NCBI RefSeq assembly: GCF_003950295.1
Contig: NZ_RHNP01000007.1
Location: 1 to 64,000 of the forward strand
Direction of reading: 5' to 3'
DNA length: 64,000 nucleotides
Source of the DNA: Loigolactobacillus iwatensis
GTDB lineage: Bacteria; Bacillota; Bacilli; Lactobacillales; Lactobacillaceae
A model generated the notes under the pieces. It worked only from the letters and a program-made list of their open reading frames with translations. It was not told the DNA's origin and did not search any database. The stretch's first letter is position 1. Each line of letters begins with the position of its first letter. The position numbers were made by a program, and so were the translations under genes. Below, in pieces: positions 1-7,545 of the stretch.

Positions 1-218
1 TAAAAAAACAGCATTAGAAGTTGCCTAACTTCTAACGCTGTAAAATTGGCTATCAACAGGATTTGACAGAGAGCCAATATAATTAAGCCTAACAAACTAG
101 CAACAAAATCAAAGATCCGCTTGCCACTTCGATAAACCAAACGATGATCAATTATTTGTTGATTTAAAATGATTTGAGCTTCTGAATTGTAATGCTGTTC
201 TTCCTTCGGTAACTCCAT
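1..218 (-). pseudogene. 5' fragment of a priming sugar transferase (undecaprenyl-phosphate sugar phosphotransferase), cut by window edge
   Basis: Reading leftward from an ATG at 218 gives MELPKEEQHYNSEAQ and then YRSGKRIFDFVASLLGLIIL. The second stretch is the characteristic first membrane segment of bacterial sugar transferases that load the first sugar of a surface polysaccharide onto undecaprenyl phosphate. After that segment the usual continuation (SPLFLIIA..., then GPVFFKQ) is missing. The frame instead runs through a strong hairpin with a T-run (2-40). It contains no stop before the window edge. An upstream in-frame ATG at 233 has AGGAAG only one base away, while the ATG at 218 has GGGTGGG at better spacing. 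I infer a truncated or rearranged gene. A complete but divergent gene continuing beyond position 1 cannot be excluded. Confidence 0.5.
2..40 (-). terminator. Rho-independent terminator-like hairpin
   Basis: On the minus strand, CAGCGTTAGAAGTT and AACTTCTAATGCTG pair over 14 bp (one mismatch) around a 4-base loop and are followed by seven T. It lies inside the open frame of the sugar-transferase fragment, which supports that gene being broken. Confidence 0.75.
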
Positions 219-233
219 CGATTTCCCACCCAT

Positions 234-987
234 TCTTCCTTTATAGTCCACGTAAATCAATCAACTTGCCCCTAATCAAGTTGGCTCAAGTCATTTTTTT
301 AACGTTTATAAATCTAATTTGCAATCTATATGTAATACAATTCTTACTCAATAAAACAGTTTAATTACTTTTTACAGCTTAAATAGAACTTAACCAATTT
401 AAGCTTTTCATAACATTTTTTAGTATAACTATAATATTACACTGACACAAGCTACTTTGAAAAATTGTCACATATATGTAATCAAGTAATTAGATTTAAA
501 ATATCAATATTCACTTCAAATTGTACTATACCAATAGGTTAACCGGTTACTTGGAAAATGAGAGAATTTTCCAACTTAGTTATACTTTGTGAAATTAGTT
601 AAAGAAAGTTCTCCTTCGTTTAATTAGTAACCGTTCTTCAATTGAATCAATTTCAAAATAAAATGATTTGAACTTCTTTGTCTGCTTTTAAACAATACCT
701 TTTCTAAGTAAGCAATCACTTAAAATGAAATTATTTCAATTACATTATAACTCACAATCCAACCGATGCAGCAGTGAGTTTTGTACAATTAAATCTCAAG
801 TAATGTGGTTCGGCTGCATTAGTTTAAGTGGTTCGGCTTCAATAGCTGTAGCGGCCGCCATGACTAACCAAAACTCACCGTCACTAATTCAAATGACTGT
901 AATGAAACAACTACTATAAAGTATAGTTCTCTTCCACACAGTTCCCAAACCAAAATGCTCCACCACTGCAGTTTGGCGAAAACTCAC
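234..987. other. AT-rich intergenic region with no supported gene
   Basis: About 750 bases without a convincing coding frame. A 64-codon frame at 725-919 has no ribosome binding site and an atypical composition. Around 800-850 there is a short imperfect direct repeat built on GTGGTTCGGCT. I see no promoter or RNA motif that I would defend. The region separates the surface-polysaccharide remnant from the thioesterase and may be decayed sequence. Confidence 0.6.
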
Positions 988-1012
988 AAAAAAAGCCACC
1001 TCACCGGCAGCC
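988..1012 (-). terminator. Terminator after the acyl-ACP thioesterase
   Basis: The minus strand reads GCTGCC, GGTGA, GGTGGC followed by seven T. The stem is short (6 bp, two G-U pairs) but sits ten bases after the thioesterase stop codon. Confidence 0.6.
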
Positions 1013-1021
1013 CTTCCCACT

Positions 1022-1783
1022 TCATTTAGCTTCATGTTTCGTCCAAACCACTTCTGCCTCAGCGCAGCGTTTCCCGTTATTAATAATTTGGTGGCGACTA
1101 GTGACCAATCCAGCATCAGTGGTCGCCGCAAATTGATACCGACTTTCAGGTAGCTCACCATACTTAACTTCCCGCTCATAGCGAATGTTAACCGTAGCAA
1201 TATCGTGCTCGTTACAAAAATCAAAGCCGAGGTGGTCAAACATCCAATCGAAGTAGTGGGCGTTGTTAACGTGTTGGTTGCCGTCAATATCGAAGTAACG
1301 CACGCGGTAATTTTGCGTGGCAACTTCTTTGCCGGCGTCGATCCGACTAATGCGGGGAAAGTGTTTGACGCCCTTAACACTTGCCGTTTCGTACTTGGTG
1401 ACAATTTCCGGAATGACGGCAATCATTTTCCGCGTTTCGTAACTCATCAACACCCAAATACTGTGAATGGTGGCCAACCGATTGCCAGCAGCGTCCTGCG
1501 CCCAGTAATCACGGTAACAGAAGTATTTGTTAAAGCCTGTTGCTTCGGTGCCAAACGTGACCGTCTCGTCCACCCGCGGCATCCGCTTAATTTCAAGGCT
1601 GTACTGGGTAACCACCCAGCCGGCGCCGAATTCATGAATGTAGTCGTTGCCAATCCCTAAGGCATCATTCTGGTGCTCAGAGACCAAAATGGCCACGTTG
1701 ATCAGCATTGCCAGCGTCATTTGATCCTTGGTGTCACCCTCGTAATAAGTCACCCGGTGATCTTCTGTGTATTTTATTCCCAT
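1022..1783 (-). CDS. Acyl-ACP thioesterase
   Basis: The 253-residue protein is a double hot-dog thioesterase of the plant FatA/FatB-related family found in lactic acid bacteria. It would release free fatty acid from acyl-ACP in the cytoplasm. The first hot-dog covers roughly residues 5-130 and the second 150-245. The family motif NQHVNNAHYFDW, at about residues 170-181, supplies the catalytic Asn and His. The ATG at 1783 is preceded by AAAGGGGTAGGCAG, a good binding site. The gene follows rsmI by 28 bases on the same strand, so it is probably the last gene of that transcript, and it is closed by a terminator at 988-1012. Length and motif fit the family well. Confidence 0.9.
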   Translation of the reverse strand: MGIKYTEDHRVTYYEGDTKDQMTLAMLINVAILVSEHQNDALGIGNDYIHEFGAGWVVTQYSLEIKRMPRVDETVTFGTEATGFNKYFCYRDYWAQDAAGNRLATIHSIWVLMSYETRKMIAVIPEIVTKYETASVKGVKHFPRISRIDAGKEVATQNYRVRYFDIDGNQHVNNAHYFDWMFDHLGFDFCNEHDIATVNIRYEREVKYGELPESRYQFAATTDAGLVTSRHQIINNGKRCAEAEVVWTKHEAK

Positions 1784-1811
1784 CTGCCTACCCCTTTATT
1801 TGCGCATTTTT

Positions 1812-2678
1812 TTAAAATTCATGGTAACTGCGATAAACGTCCTGCTTTGGTACCCCCCGGCGCTTAGCAACGAGTTTGATGGCGTCTTTAGTGGTCATCC
1901 CCGCTTCCATCAAGGCCGCCACGTAAGCGTTGTTGTCCAGATCAGCGTAAGGATCAACTTCCGCCGTTGGATTAGTGTTGCCCGTCACCAAAATCACAAA
2001 TTCGCCGCGAACTTCGTGGTCATTGAACCAGTCCTGAACCTCCTGAAAACTCCCGCGGAGAAATTCTTCAAACTTCTTCGTCAGTTCTCGGGCCAAAACA
2101 ACTTGCCGATCCGCGCCGTAAGCCTTAGCCATCGCCTGCAAAGTTTTTTTCAGTCGGTGGGGTGCCTCATAAAAAATGGTCGTCTCTTCGCGATTGACTA
2201 ATTTGGCCAATTCATCGCTTTGCGCCTTGTGTTGGCGGGATAAAAAGCCGTAAAAATAAAAAGGTTGTGGCGCTAATCCGGAAGCAATCAGTGCCGTTAA
2301 CCCAGCGCTGGCCCCGGGAATCGGAATGACCGGAATATCAGCCTTGATGGCGGCCACGACTAATTCATGGCCAGGATCGCTGATGGACGGCATGCCGGCA
2401 TCACTCACTTGGGCGATGCTTTCCCCATTTTGCAGTCGTTTAAGTAAAGTTGGAATCCGTTCTTGGGTGTTATGTTCATGAAAACTAATTTGTTTAGTTT
2501 CAATTTCAAAATGATTCAGTAATTTCTGGGTATTACGCGTATCCTCCGCAGCAATCAGATCAACTTCTTTTAGGATATTAATCGAACGAACGGTCATATC
2601 TTCCAAGTTGCCGATTGGCGTTGGGACAAGGTACAGACTGCCGCAATCATGGGCGGCAAAACTTTGTTGTGCGTTCAT
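1812..2678 (-). CDS. rsmI: 16S rRNA (cytidine1402-2'-O)-methyltransferase RsmI
   Basis: The 288-residue protein is a tetrapyrrole-methylase-fold enzyme that methylates the ribose of C1402 in 16S rRNA. Motifs in order are LVPTPIGNLEDMT (about 17-29), AAEDTRNTQKLL (43-54), VSDAGMPSISDPG (about 91-103), GASAGLTALIASGL (about 122-135) and GEFVILVTG (about 223-231). These are the SAM-binding and family signature segments. The start ATG follows GAAAGGAAAATT. A terminator hairpin lies immediately upstream (2698-2720), so rsmI either has its own promoter or depends on readthrough from yabA. The order yabA-rsmI-thioesterase is the usual one in lactobacilli. Confidence is high. Confidence 0.96.
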   Translation of the reverse strand: MNAQQSFAAHDCGSLYLVPTPIGNLEDMTVRSINILKEVDLIAAEDTRNTQKLLNHFEIETKQISFHEHNTQERIPTLLKRLQNGESIAQVSDAGMPSISDPGHELVVAAIKADIPVIPIPGASAGLTALIASGLAPQPFYFYGFLSRQHKAQSDELAKLVNREETTIFYEAPHRLKKTLQAMAKAYGADRQVVLARELTKKFEEFLRGSFQEVQDWFNDHEVRGEFVILVTGNTNPTAEVDPYADLDNNAYVAALMEAGMTTKDAIKLVAKRRGVPKQDVYRSYHEF

Positions 2679-2693
2679 AATTTTCCTTTCTCA

Positions 2694-2720
2694 ATTAAAA
2701 AAGCGAGGCTCTTCCTCGCT
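2694..2720 (-). terminator. Terminator between yabA and rsmI
   Basis: On the minus strand AGCGAGG, AAGAG, CCTCGCT is followed by six T. It sits between the hairpin repeats after yabA and the rsmI ribosome binding site. Confidence 0.85.
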
Positions 2721-2784
2721 GAACTGGACCTGCCGTGACGAAATCGATTATGGAATGGAATGGATAGTGCTGTTCAGAAGAGGG

Positions 2785-2900
2785 TTCTTTTAGACGTGGC
2801 ACAAACGGCAACTTACTACCTAGAGCTACAGAAGGCATTTTGGCCGTTGCGTGGCTAAAGTGCCTTAGGCTACATTTCCTGAACGCAAGGCTGGGCATTC
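2785..2900 (-). repeat. Family A hairpin element, unit 1 of 2 after yabA
   Basis: The + strand begins TTTTAGACGTGG and ends GGGCATTC, with the core GAGCTACAGAAGG ... CTTAGGCTACA. It matches, in reverse orientation, the units at 6101-6595 (TAGAGTGG ... CCACGTTTTAGAATA). Its ends are worn compared with the next unit. Confidence 0.8.
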
Positions 2901-3025
2901 TCTTCTAAAACGTGGCAGACAGAGCAGTTTACTCCATGTAGCTACAGAAATCGATTTGTCTGCTTCGCAGTCAAATTCGCTTTCTTAGGCTACATTCCAC
3001 AAGTTAGGCGCCATTTTGGGCACTC
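2901..3025 (-). repeat. Family A hairpin element, unit 2 of 2 after yabA
   Basis: The unit starts TCTTCTAAAACGTGG and ends GGGCACTC. Its centre is TCGATTTGTCTGCTTCGCAG, which folds on CTGC-TTC-GCAG and is shared with unit 4 of the array at 6477-6595. The last base overlaps the yabA stop codon, so the element starts exactly at the 3' end of the gene. Confidence 0.85.
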
Positions 3026-3408
3026 TAGTGTCTTTCTCCATAAATCACGTCCAAGCAAAAAGCGCATGGTTCGTCGTCGATTCTTCTTGAGCCGTACATT
3101 AGGTAACAGACGTGAAAGCCTTCTTCGTAAAGCTTTTCCAGGTTGGCCCGGGACTTTGACAGTTGCTGGGTTTTATCATCTGCCCCATTGGCATCTGATC
3201 TCTTGGCCTGAGCCGCCTCGCTTTCTGGCGTTTGGAGTTCTTCTAAATGTTCGCGTAGGTGTTGATTCTCGATCTCCAACTCGGCGTTGCGTTCTAAGAT
3301 TTGCGTCATGTCGGTTTTCATTTCGTCGATCTTGGCCAACATTTGCTGGGTATTTTGCTCTAAATTAACGAAACTATCGTACAATTCGCGTTTGTCCAAA
3401 TTACTCAC
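3025..3408 (-). CDS. yabA: Replication initiation control protein YabA
   Basis: The 127-residue protein is the small regulator that binds DnaA and DnaN to limit replication initiation in Firmicutes. Residues about 10-60 are a heptad-rich coiled coil (tetramerisation region). After a polar linker (61-90) comes the zinc module with H99, C101, C115 and C118 in HVC ... CAFC. Length and layout match the family. The gene lies in the standard order between ricT (upstream) and rsmI. A 470-base stretch of hairpin repeats separates it from ricT, and two further repeats follow its stop codon. The start ATG is preceded by AAAGGTGAGT. Confidence 0.95.
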   Translation of the reverse strand: MSNLDKRELYDSFVNLEQNTQQMLAKIDEMKTDMTQILERNAELEIENQHLREHLEELQTPESEAAQAKRSDANGADDKTQQLSKSRANLEKLYEEGFHVCYLMYGSRRIDDEPCAFCLDVIYGERH

Positions 3409-3429
3409 CTTTCTTAAAGCAGGGTTTGT

Positions 3430-3524
3430 TGGTGGGGTGCTGGGTTTGCTTTGAAAACTACATCAGACTTTGGCTTTAGCTCTTAAGCTGACACTTTAAA
3501 GTCAGTCGCCACTTTAGCTCTTCC
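3430..3524. repeat. Degenerate remnant of a family A element
   Basis: The stretch contains GCTTTGAAAACTAC and GCTGACACTTTAAAGTCAG and resembles worn parts of the hairpin units that follow. I could not align a full unit. Confidence 0.35.
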
Positions 3525-3651
3525 TTCTGAATCGTGTGCTGAAAGCAAATTCTTCCATATAACTACAGAAAAGCCCCTTCGGCCGTTGCACCGGCCAGAA
3601 CTTCTTCCTAGATTATACAGTTCGCAAGTCCAGACAGCCTTAGCCTTCTCT
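3525..3651 (-). repeat. Family A element, unit 1 of 3 after ricT
   Basis: It begins TTCTGAATCGTGTGCTGAAA and carries the core ATAACTACAGAAAAG, GGCCGTTGCACCGGCC and CCTAGATTATACAG. The period to the next copy is about 125 bp. Confidence 0.7.
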
Positions 3652-3767
3652 TCTGAATCGTGTGCTGAAAAGCAAATTCCTCCATGTAGCTACAGAAGTT
3701 CCTTCGGCCGTTGCACAGCCAAAACTTTCTCCTAGATTATACAGTCCACAAGTGCAGTCTTCTCTTC
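3652..3767 (-). repeat. Family A element, unit 2 of 3 after ricT
   Basis: It has the same head as its neighbour (TTCTGAATCGTGTGCTG), then TCCATGTAGCTACAGAAG, the loop segment GGCCGTTGCACAGCC and CCTAGATTATACAG. It is nearly collinear with unit 1 but differs in the central arm. Confidence 0.75.
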
Positions 3768-3886
3768 TGAATCGTGTGCTGAAAAGCAGCTTCCTGCGGT
3801 TAGCTACAAAAGTCGTCTCATCCGTTTCACGGATAAGCCGCCTTTTTAGGCTAATCCTCAGAAGCTACCCGCTTTTCATCACACTT
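3768..3886 (-). repeat. Family A element, unit 3 of 3 after ricT
   Basis: This is a well-formed hairpin. GTGTGCTGAAAAGC pairs with GCTTTTCATCACAC, then AGCTTC with GAAGCT. Inside are GGTTAGCTAC ... TAGGCTAATCC and the apical ATCCGTTTCACGGAT. The outer right arm overlaps the stop codon of ricT (3879-3881). Confidence 0.85.
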
Positions 3887-4667
3887 TGATCTCGTCCAAA
3901 TCATACTCCACTGGCACTTCATGGCCATCCAACCGGACGCGGATAACGTGGGTTAGTAAATTCATTCCCACCACTTTACCGCCACCATCAGCCGTTTCGA
4001 TGCGGCTGCCGTAATCAGGCATGGCCGCCTTTTCTGCTTCATAAGTTTTATCTTCAAAACTCAGGCAGCACATCAACCGGCCACAGAGCCCGGAAATTTT
4101 AGTTGGGTTCAGTGACAGATTCTGGTTTTTCGCCATTTTGATCGAAACTGGCGCAAACTCACCGAGAAATTCCGAACAGCATAGTGGCCGGCCACAAGGA
4201 CCAATGCCGCCTAGAATCTTGGCCTCATCCCGCACACCAACTTGGCGCAGTTCAATTCTGGTCTTGAAAATGGCCGCCAAACTACGAACGAGTTCCCGAA
4301 AATCAACTCGGCCGGCCGCCGTAAAGTCAAAAATTAATTTATGTTTGTTCAACGTGTAGTAGGCCAAATCCAATTTCATCGGTAAGTGCAACTTCATGAC
4401 TTGTTCCCTGGCCGTCCGCAAAGCCTTTACCGCCGCAACTTTGTTTTGTGCGTAGTGGGCCAAATCCAGTTGGCTAGCGGTGCGTTCAATCACTTCATTG
4501 CTGAGCACAATTTCGCTAGGATCAAGCTCAAGCCTTTGAGCCGCCCGCGCAATTTCCTCACAGTGATCGACCGCCACGACAACCGCTTCGCCGACTTTAA
4601 TTCGTAATTTATTTTCCAAATAAGCTAACTTCTCCGCTTTTCGAAAGCGGATTGCGATTACTTCCAT
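3879..4667 (-). CDS. ricT: PSP1-domain protein RicT (YaaT), subunit of the RicAFT complex
   Basis: The 262-residue PSP1 superfamily protein corresponds to B. subtilis YaaT/RicT, part of the Fe-S-containing RicAFT complex that influences RNase Y-dependent mRNA maturation and development. Conserved cysteines are visible at about 158, 163 and 164 (GPCGRPLCC) and 195, 200 and 201 (GLCGRLMCC), as in the family. I chose the ATG at 4667 (MEVIAIRFRK) because family members start with this strand. The longer frame to 4715 adds 16 residues that fit nothing. The binding site upstream is G-rich (GGGGGGTCC) rather than canonical. It lies between holB and yabA as in other Firmicutes. Whether RicA and RicF partners exist elsewhere cannot be seen here. 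Confidence 0.92.
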   Translation of the reverse strand: MEVIAIRFRKAEKLAYLENKLRIKVGEAVVVAVDHCEEIARAAQRLELDPSEIVLSNEVIERTASQLDLAHYAQNKVAAVKALRTAREQVMKLHLPMKLDLAYYTLNKHKLIFDFTAAGRVDFRELVRSLAAIFKTRIELRQVGVRDEAKILGGIGPCGRPLCCSEFLGEFAPVSIKMAKNQNLSLNPTKISGLCGRLMCCLSFEDKTYEAEKAAMPDYGSRIETADGGGKVVGMNLLTHVIRVRLDGHEVPVEYDLDEIKV

Positions 4668-4763
4668 CCCTGGACCCCCCAATTCAAAGTGCTTAGAAGA
4701 ACAAATTTGCCACACTACTGCTAATCCCTGCTCAAACTACTTAAATAATGACAAAACTACCCA

Positions 4764-5744
4764 CTATAATAATTTCAAAGTTAAATCCTCTAACGTATTC
4801 TGAAAACTGACATTGGCGTTTAAATAACGCTGAGCCTGTAAAACGGCCTCCATTTGTTGCAGTAACTTCGCCACCGTCGTATTTTCTGCCCAACTGGTCA
4901 ACGTTTTTTCCGCTTGGGGAAAACTAAGGTCGCCGCGCTGGTCAAAATGAACCGCCAGAATATCTTGATACAGCAGTAAAATGACTGCCAAAGCCTGGCC
5001 CTGGGCAATTTTATCCTTCACCAAGGGCACAATCTGCGTCTGCACCGCGACGAACGCCTGGCCGTTATGCTGCTGGACGTGGGTTAGCCACTGCCACAGC
5101 CGCTCCTTCAACGGATTAAACCAATCACTGGCCGCCAATTCGCTGGCCACGGTGACACTATTAGTCATGTGCGCCAATAAGGCCGCATCGTTGGCCGAAA
5201 TTTCTTGTGCTTGCAGCCGTTTTAACAATTCAGGCCGCGGCAAATCTTGAAAATCAATAATCTGTAACCGCGATAACACCGTGGGCAACAGTTGATTTTT
5301 GGCAGAAGTCGTTAAAATCAAGTAAGTTTGCGGCGCTGGCTCCTCTAAAAATTTCAATAACCCATTAGCGGCGCCAGTGGTCATCTTATCGGCGTCTTGA
5401 ATAATGAAAACGCGCTGATTGGTTTCCATGCCGCGCTTACTCAATTCACTTTTCAAAAAACGAATCTCATCAACTTTGATCGTTTGCCCTTCTGGTGCGA
5501 CAACAACGACATCCGGGTGATTACCGGACAAAATTCGCTGACATTCACTGCAGGTCCCGTCAGGATTTCCGGCGGCGTCCACGTGCTGGCAAAAAAGCCG
5601 CAGCGCAATCCATTGAGCCAGTTCCATTTTGCCAGTCCCAGTGTCACCGGCAAATAAGTAGCCCTGACTCAGCTGGCCCTGGCCAATAATCCGCCGAAAT
5701 AGCTCAACTAAGCGTCCCTGCAAGGTTTCAATTGTAAATGTCAT
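4764..5744 (-). CDS. holB: DNA polymerase III delta' subunit HolB
   Basis: The 326-residue clamp-loader subunit has an N-terminal AAA+ module with Walker A GDTGTGKM at 33-40 and a zinc-module segment with C52, C65 and C68. The DNA-linked pseudo-Walker B and sensor region runs IIQDADKMTTGAANGLLKFLEEP, with SRLQIIDF following as in DnaX-like proteins. It joins delta and DnaX to load the beta clamp. The ATG at 5744 comes one base after the darA stop codon, which indicates translational coupling. The longer frame to 5837 would overlap darA and adds unrelated residues. In many Firmicutes yaaR lies between darA and holB; here the two genes touch. Confidence 0.95.
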   Translation of the reverse strand: MTFTIETLQGRLVELFRRIIGQGQLSQGYLFAGDTGTGKMELAQWIALRLFCQHVDAAGNPDGTCSECQRILSGNHPDVVVVAPEGQTIKVDEIRFLKSELSKRGMETNQRVFIIQDADKMTTGAANGLLKFLEEPAPQTYLILTTSAKNQLLPTVLSRLQIIDFQDLPRPELLKRLQAQEISANDAALLAHMTNSVTVASELAASDWFNPLKERLWQWLTHVQQHNGQAFVAVQTQIVPLVKDKIAQGQALAVILLLYQDILAVHFDQRGDLSFPQAEKTLTSWAENTTVAKLLQQMEAVLQAQRYLNANVSFQNTLEDLTLKLL

Positions 5745-5745
5745 C

Positions 5746-6078
5746 TTAAAATTGGTGGAACTGTTCGACTGGCATGACGAAAACCGTCGCACCGCCAACC
5801 TGAACCTCAACCGGGAAGGCTGTTTCGCCGCCATCAAGCGAACTATCCAAATTAATCGGCGGCGTCATGAACTGTTCCCGACTGTGAGAAGTCTCGCGAA
5901 TAATCCGCAAAGCATCCTTCACCCGTTCATCCTCAAGTCCAATAATGAAAGTCGTGTTCCCAGAACGCAGGAAACCACCACTACTAGCCAATTTAGTCGC
6001 CCGAATATTGGCATTAACAAATTCAGAGCTCAGGCGATTACTATCTTTATCTTGCACAATGGCAAAAATCATCTTCAT
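5746..6078 (-). CDS. darA: Cyclic-di-AMP receptor DarA (PstA, PII-like)
   Basis: The 110-residue PII-like protein binds cyclic di-AMP as a trimer. The family beginning MKMIFAIVQDKDSNRL and the glycine-rich LASSGGFLRSGNTTFIIG (about 32-49) are present, followed by RETSHSREQF in the large loop and VGGATVFVMPVEQF at the C-terminus. Its downstream role in this group is unknown. Two start codons, at 6078 and 6072, are possible; AGGAGCGTG lies upstream. It sits between tmk and holB as in most Firmicutes. A 495-bp array of hairpin repeats separates it from tmk. Confidence 0.93.
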   Translation of the reverse strand: MKMIFAIVQDKDSNRLSSEFVNANIRATKLASSGGFLRSGNTTFIIGLEDERVKDALRIIRETSHSREQFMTPPINLDSSLDGGETAFPVEVQVGGATVFVMPVEQFHQF

Positions 6079-6100
6079 GGTTAATCACGCTCCTATGAGA

Positions 6101-6225
6101 GAGTGGCCAAATCGGCGCTTAACTTACTCCATATAACCTAAGAAGGCACTTTTGACCGTGTAACGGGCAAAATGACTTCTGTAGTTATATGGAGTAAGTT
6201 GCCGATTTTGCCACGTTTTAGAATA
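6101..6225 (+). repeat. Family A tandem array, unit 1
   Basis: A 125-bp unit, GAGTGGCCAAATCGGC ... GCCGATTTTGCCACGTTTT. The arms CTCCATATAAC and GTTATATGGAG pair, and the centre holds GACCGTGTAACGGGC. It starts 23 bases upstream of darA. Confidence 0.92.
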
Positions 6226-6351
6226 GAGTGGTAAAAAGAGCGCTAGTTTACGGAGTGTAGCCTAAGAAGGCACTTTTGACCGTGCAACGGGCAAAATGAC
6301 TTCTGTAGCTACACGGAGTAAACTGCTCTGTTTACCACGTTTTAGAATAGA
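6226..6351 (+). repeat. Family A tandem array, unit 2
   Basis: Same layout, but the outer arm is GTGGTAAAAAGAGC / GCTCTGTTTACCAC and the inner arm TTTACGGAGTGTAGC / GCTACACGGAGTAAA. Changes from unit 1 occur on both sides of the stem, so pairing is kept. Confidence 0.92.
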
Positions 6352-6476
6352 GAGTGGTAAGACCGGCGCTTAACTTGTGGAGTGTAGCCTAAGAAGGCAC
6401 TTTTGACCGTGTAACGGGCAAAATGACTTCTGTAGCTACATGGAACAAGTTGCCGGTGTTACCACGTTTTAGAATA
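6352..6476 (+). repeat. Family A tandem array, unit 3
   Basis: The outer arm is GTGGTAAGACCGGC / GCCGGTGTTACCAC and the inner arm CTTGTGGAGTGTAGC / GCTACATGGAACAAG. The arm again differs from its neighbours but stays complementary. The unit boundary is TAGAATAGA. Confidence 0.92.
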
Positions 6477-6595
6477 GAGTAGCCAAACCAACGCTTAACT
6501 TACGGAATGTAGCCTAAGAAAGCGAATTTGACTGCGAAGCAGACAAATCGATTTCTGTAGCTACATGGAGTAAGTTGCCGATTTTGCCACGTTTC
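6477..6595 (+). repeat. Family A tandem array, unit 4
   Basis: This is the most divergent unit. The centre is GAATTTGACTGCGAAGCAG instead of the CTTTTGACCGTG type, and it matches the reverse complement of the unit at 2901-3025. It ends six bases before the tmk stop codon. Confidence 0.88.
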
Positions 6596-6601
6596 AACTT
6601 C

Positions 6602-7246
6602 CTATCCCCGAAACATTTCCGGAAAACTAGCAGTCACCAACGTCTGACAAGCCGCAATCACTTGCTCAATTGCTTGTGTCGCGTCGATCACTTTAATTCG
6701 CTGGGGATTATCTTTAGCTAACTGCAAGTATTCACCGCGAACCTTCTGGTGAAAACTGAGTGCTTCCTGATCTAAACGGTCATTTTGATCCGGCCGGTGA
6801 GCCGAAATCCGCGCTAACCCAACCTCAGATGGGACATCCAAGTATAAGGTTAAATCAGGTTGTAGCGCCTCAGTGGCAAACAAGTTCATCTGTGCCACCT
6901 CCGCAACCCCAATCTCGCGACCGGCACCTTGGTAAGCCAACGAACTATCCACGAAACGATCGCACAAAACTAATTTATTCGCCGCTAAAGCTGGCCGAAT
7001 TTTTTCGATAATGTGTTGCCGCCGCGCTGCTGTATAAAGCAATGCTTCAGTTCGTGGATCCATTGCGGTGTTTTTGGGGTCCAGAATAATCTGCCGAATG
7101 GCTTCGGAAATTGGGTTGCCCCCTGGCTCACGAGTTTCAATCAATGGCACCTGGGCCAACGCTTTCAGGCGTGGGACTAACGCCGTTAAGACGCTCGTTT
7201 TCCCTGCGCCGTCTGGACCTTCAAATGTAATAAATCTGCCTATCAC
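6602..7246 (-). CDS. tmk: Thymidylate kinase
   Basis: The 214-residue dTMP kinase makes dTDP for DNA synthesis. The P-loop EGPDGAGKTS lies at 9-18, the catalytic DRFVDSSLAYQGAGR at 96-110 carries the family DR(Y/F) motif, and the lid region is HRPDQNDRLDQE. The P-loop second residue pattern and Arg-bearing lid are those of Gram-positive enzymes. The start ATG at 7246 lies downstream of GGGGGAAGTAGTG. The neighbours downstream are the hairpin array and darA. Upstream is a 300-base gap and then the SNF2 helicase, an unusual insertion into the recR-tmk neighbourhood. Confidence 0.96.
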   Translation of the reverse strand: MIGRFITFEGPDGAGKTSVLTALVPRLKALAQVPLIETREPGGNPISEAIRQIILDPKNTAMDPRTEALLYTAARRQHIIEKIRPALAANKLVLCDRFVDSSLAYQGAGREIGVAEVAQMNLFATEALQPDLTLYLDVPSEVGLARISAHRPDQNDRLDQEALSFHQKVRGEYLQLAKDNPQRIKVIDATQAIEQVIAACQTLVTASFPEMFRG

Positions 7247-7505
7247 ACTACTTCCCCCAGCTTCATTTAAGTCTCAAACCTAACTAAGGCCAGATTCAAG
7301 CTAAATCTAGCTTTATTTTACTTTAAGAAACCCCTGCTGTCCATTTTGATTGAAAACTTTTTCAGCGTTTAAAGGCCGTCTTAACGGACACTGACCTGCT
7401 TTTGAAATTTATTTAGAAATAGCTACCTTATTTACACTAACTAACCTGCGAGGATATTAACCGCGGAATTCGTTACTCAGATAGAATAGCCTGAACTAAA
7501 CCGCA
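7247..7505. other. Intergenic region upstream of tmk, no gene seen
   Basis: An AT-rich stretch that must contain the tmk promoter, since the helicase upstream ends in a terminator. I found no clean -35/-10 pair and no repeat unit here. Confidence 0.5.
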
Positions 7506-7540
7506 CAAAAATAGTGCTGCTCACCCGCGACCAGCACTAC
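7506..7540 (-). terminator. Terminator after the SNF2 helicase
   Basis: The minus strand AGTGCTG, 12-base loop, CAGCACT is followed by ATTTTTG. It is six bases beyond the helicase stop codon. Confidence 0.85.
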
Positions 7541-7545
7541 TTTGC

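Noticed and set aside
725-919. 64-codon frame on the plus strand
   Set aside because: No binding site, atypical composition, and it lies in decayed-looking AT-rich DNA.
889-1422. 177-codon frame on the minus strand
   Set aside because: It overlaps the thioesterase gene in another frame and is an out-of-frame shadow of it.
6101-6595. Possible CRISPR array
   Set aside because: The units are 125 bp, contiguous, without unique spacers, and each is itself a long palindrome; no cas gene is present.
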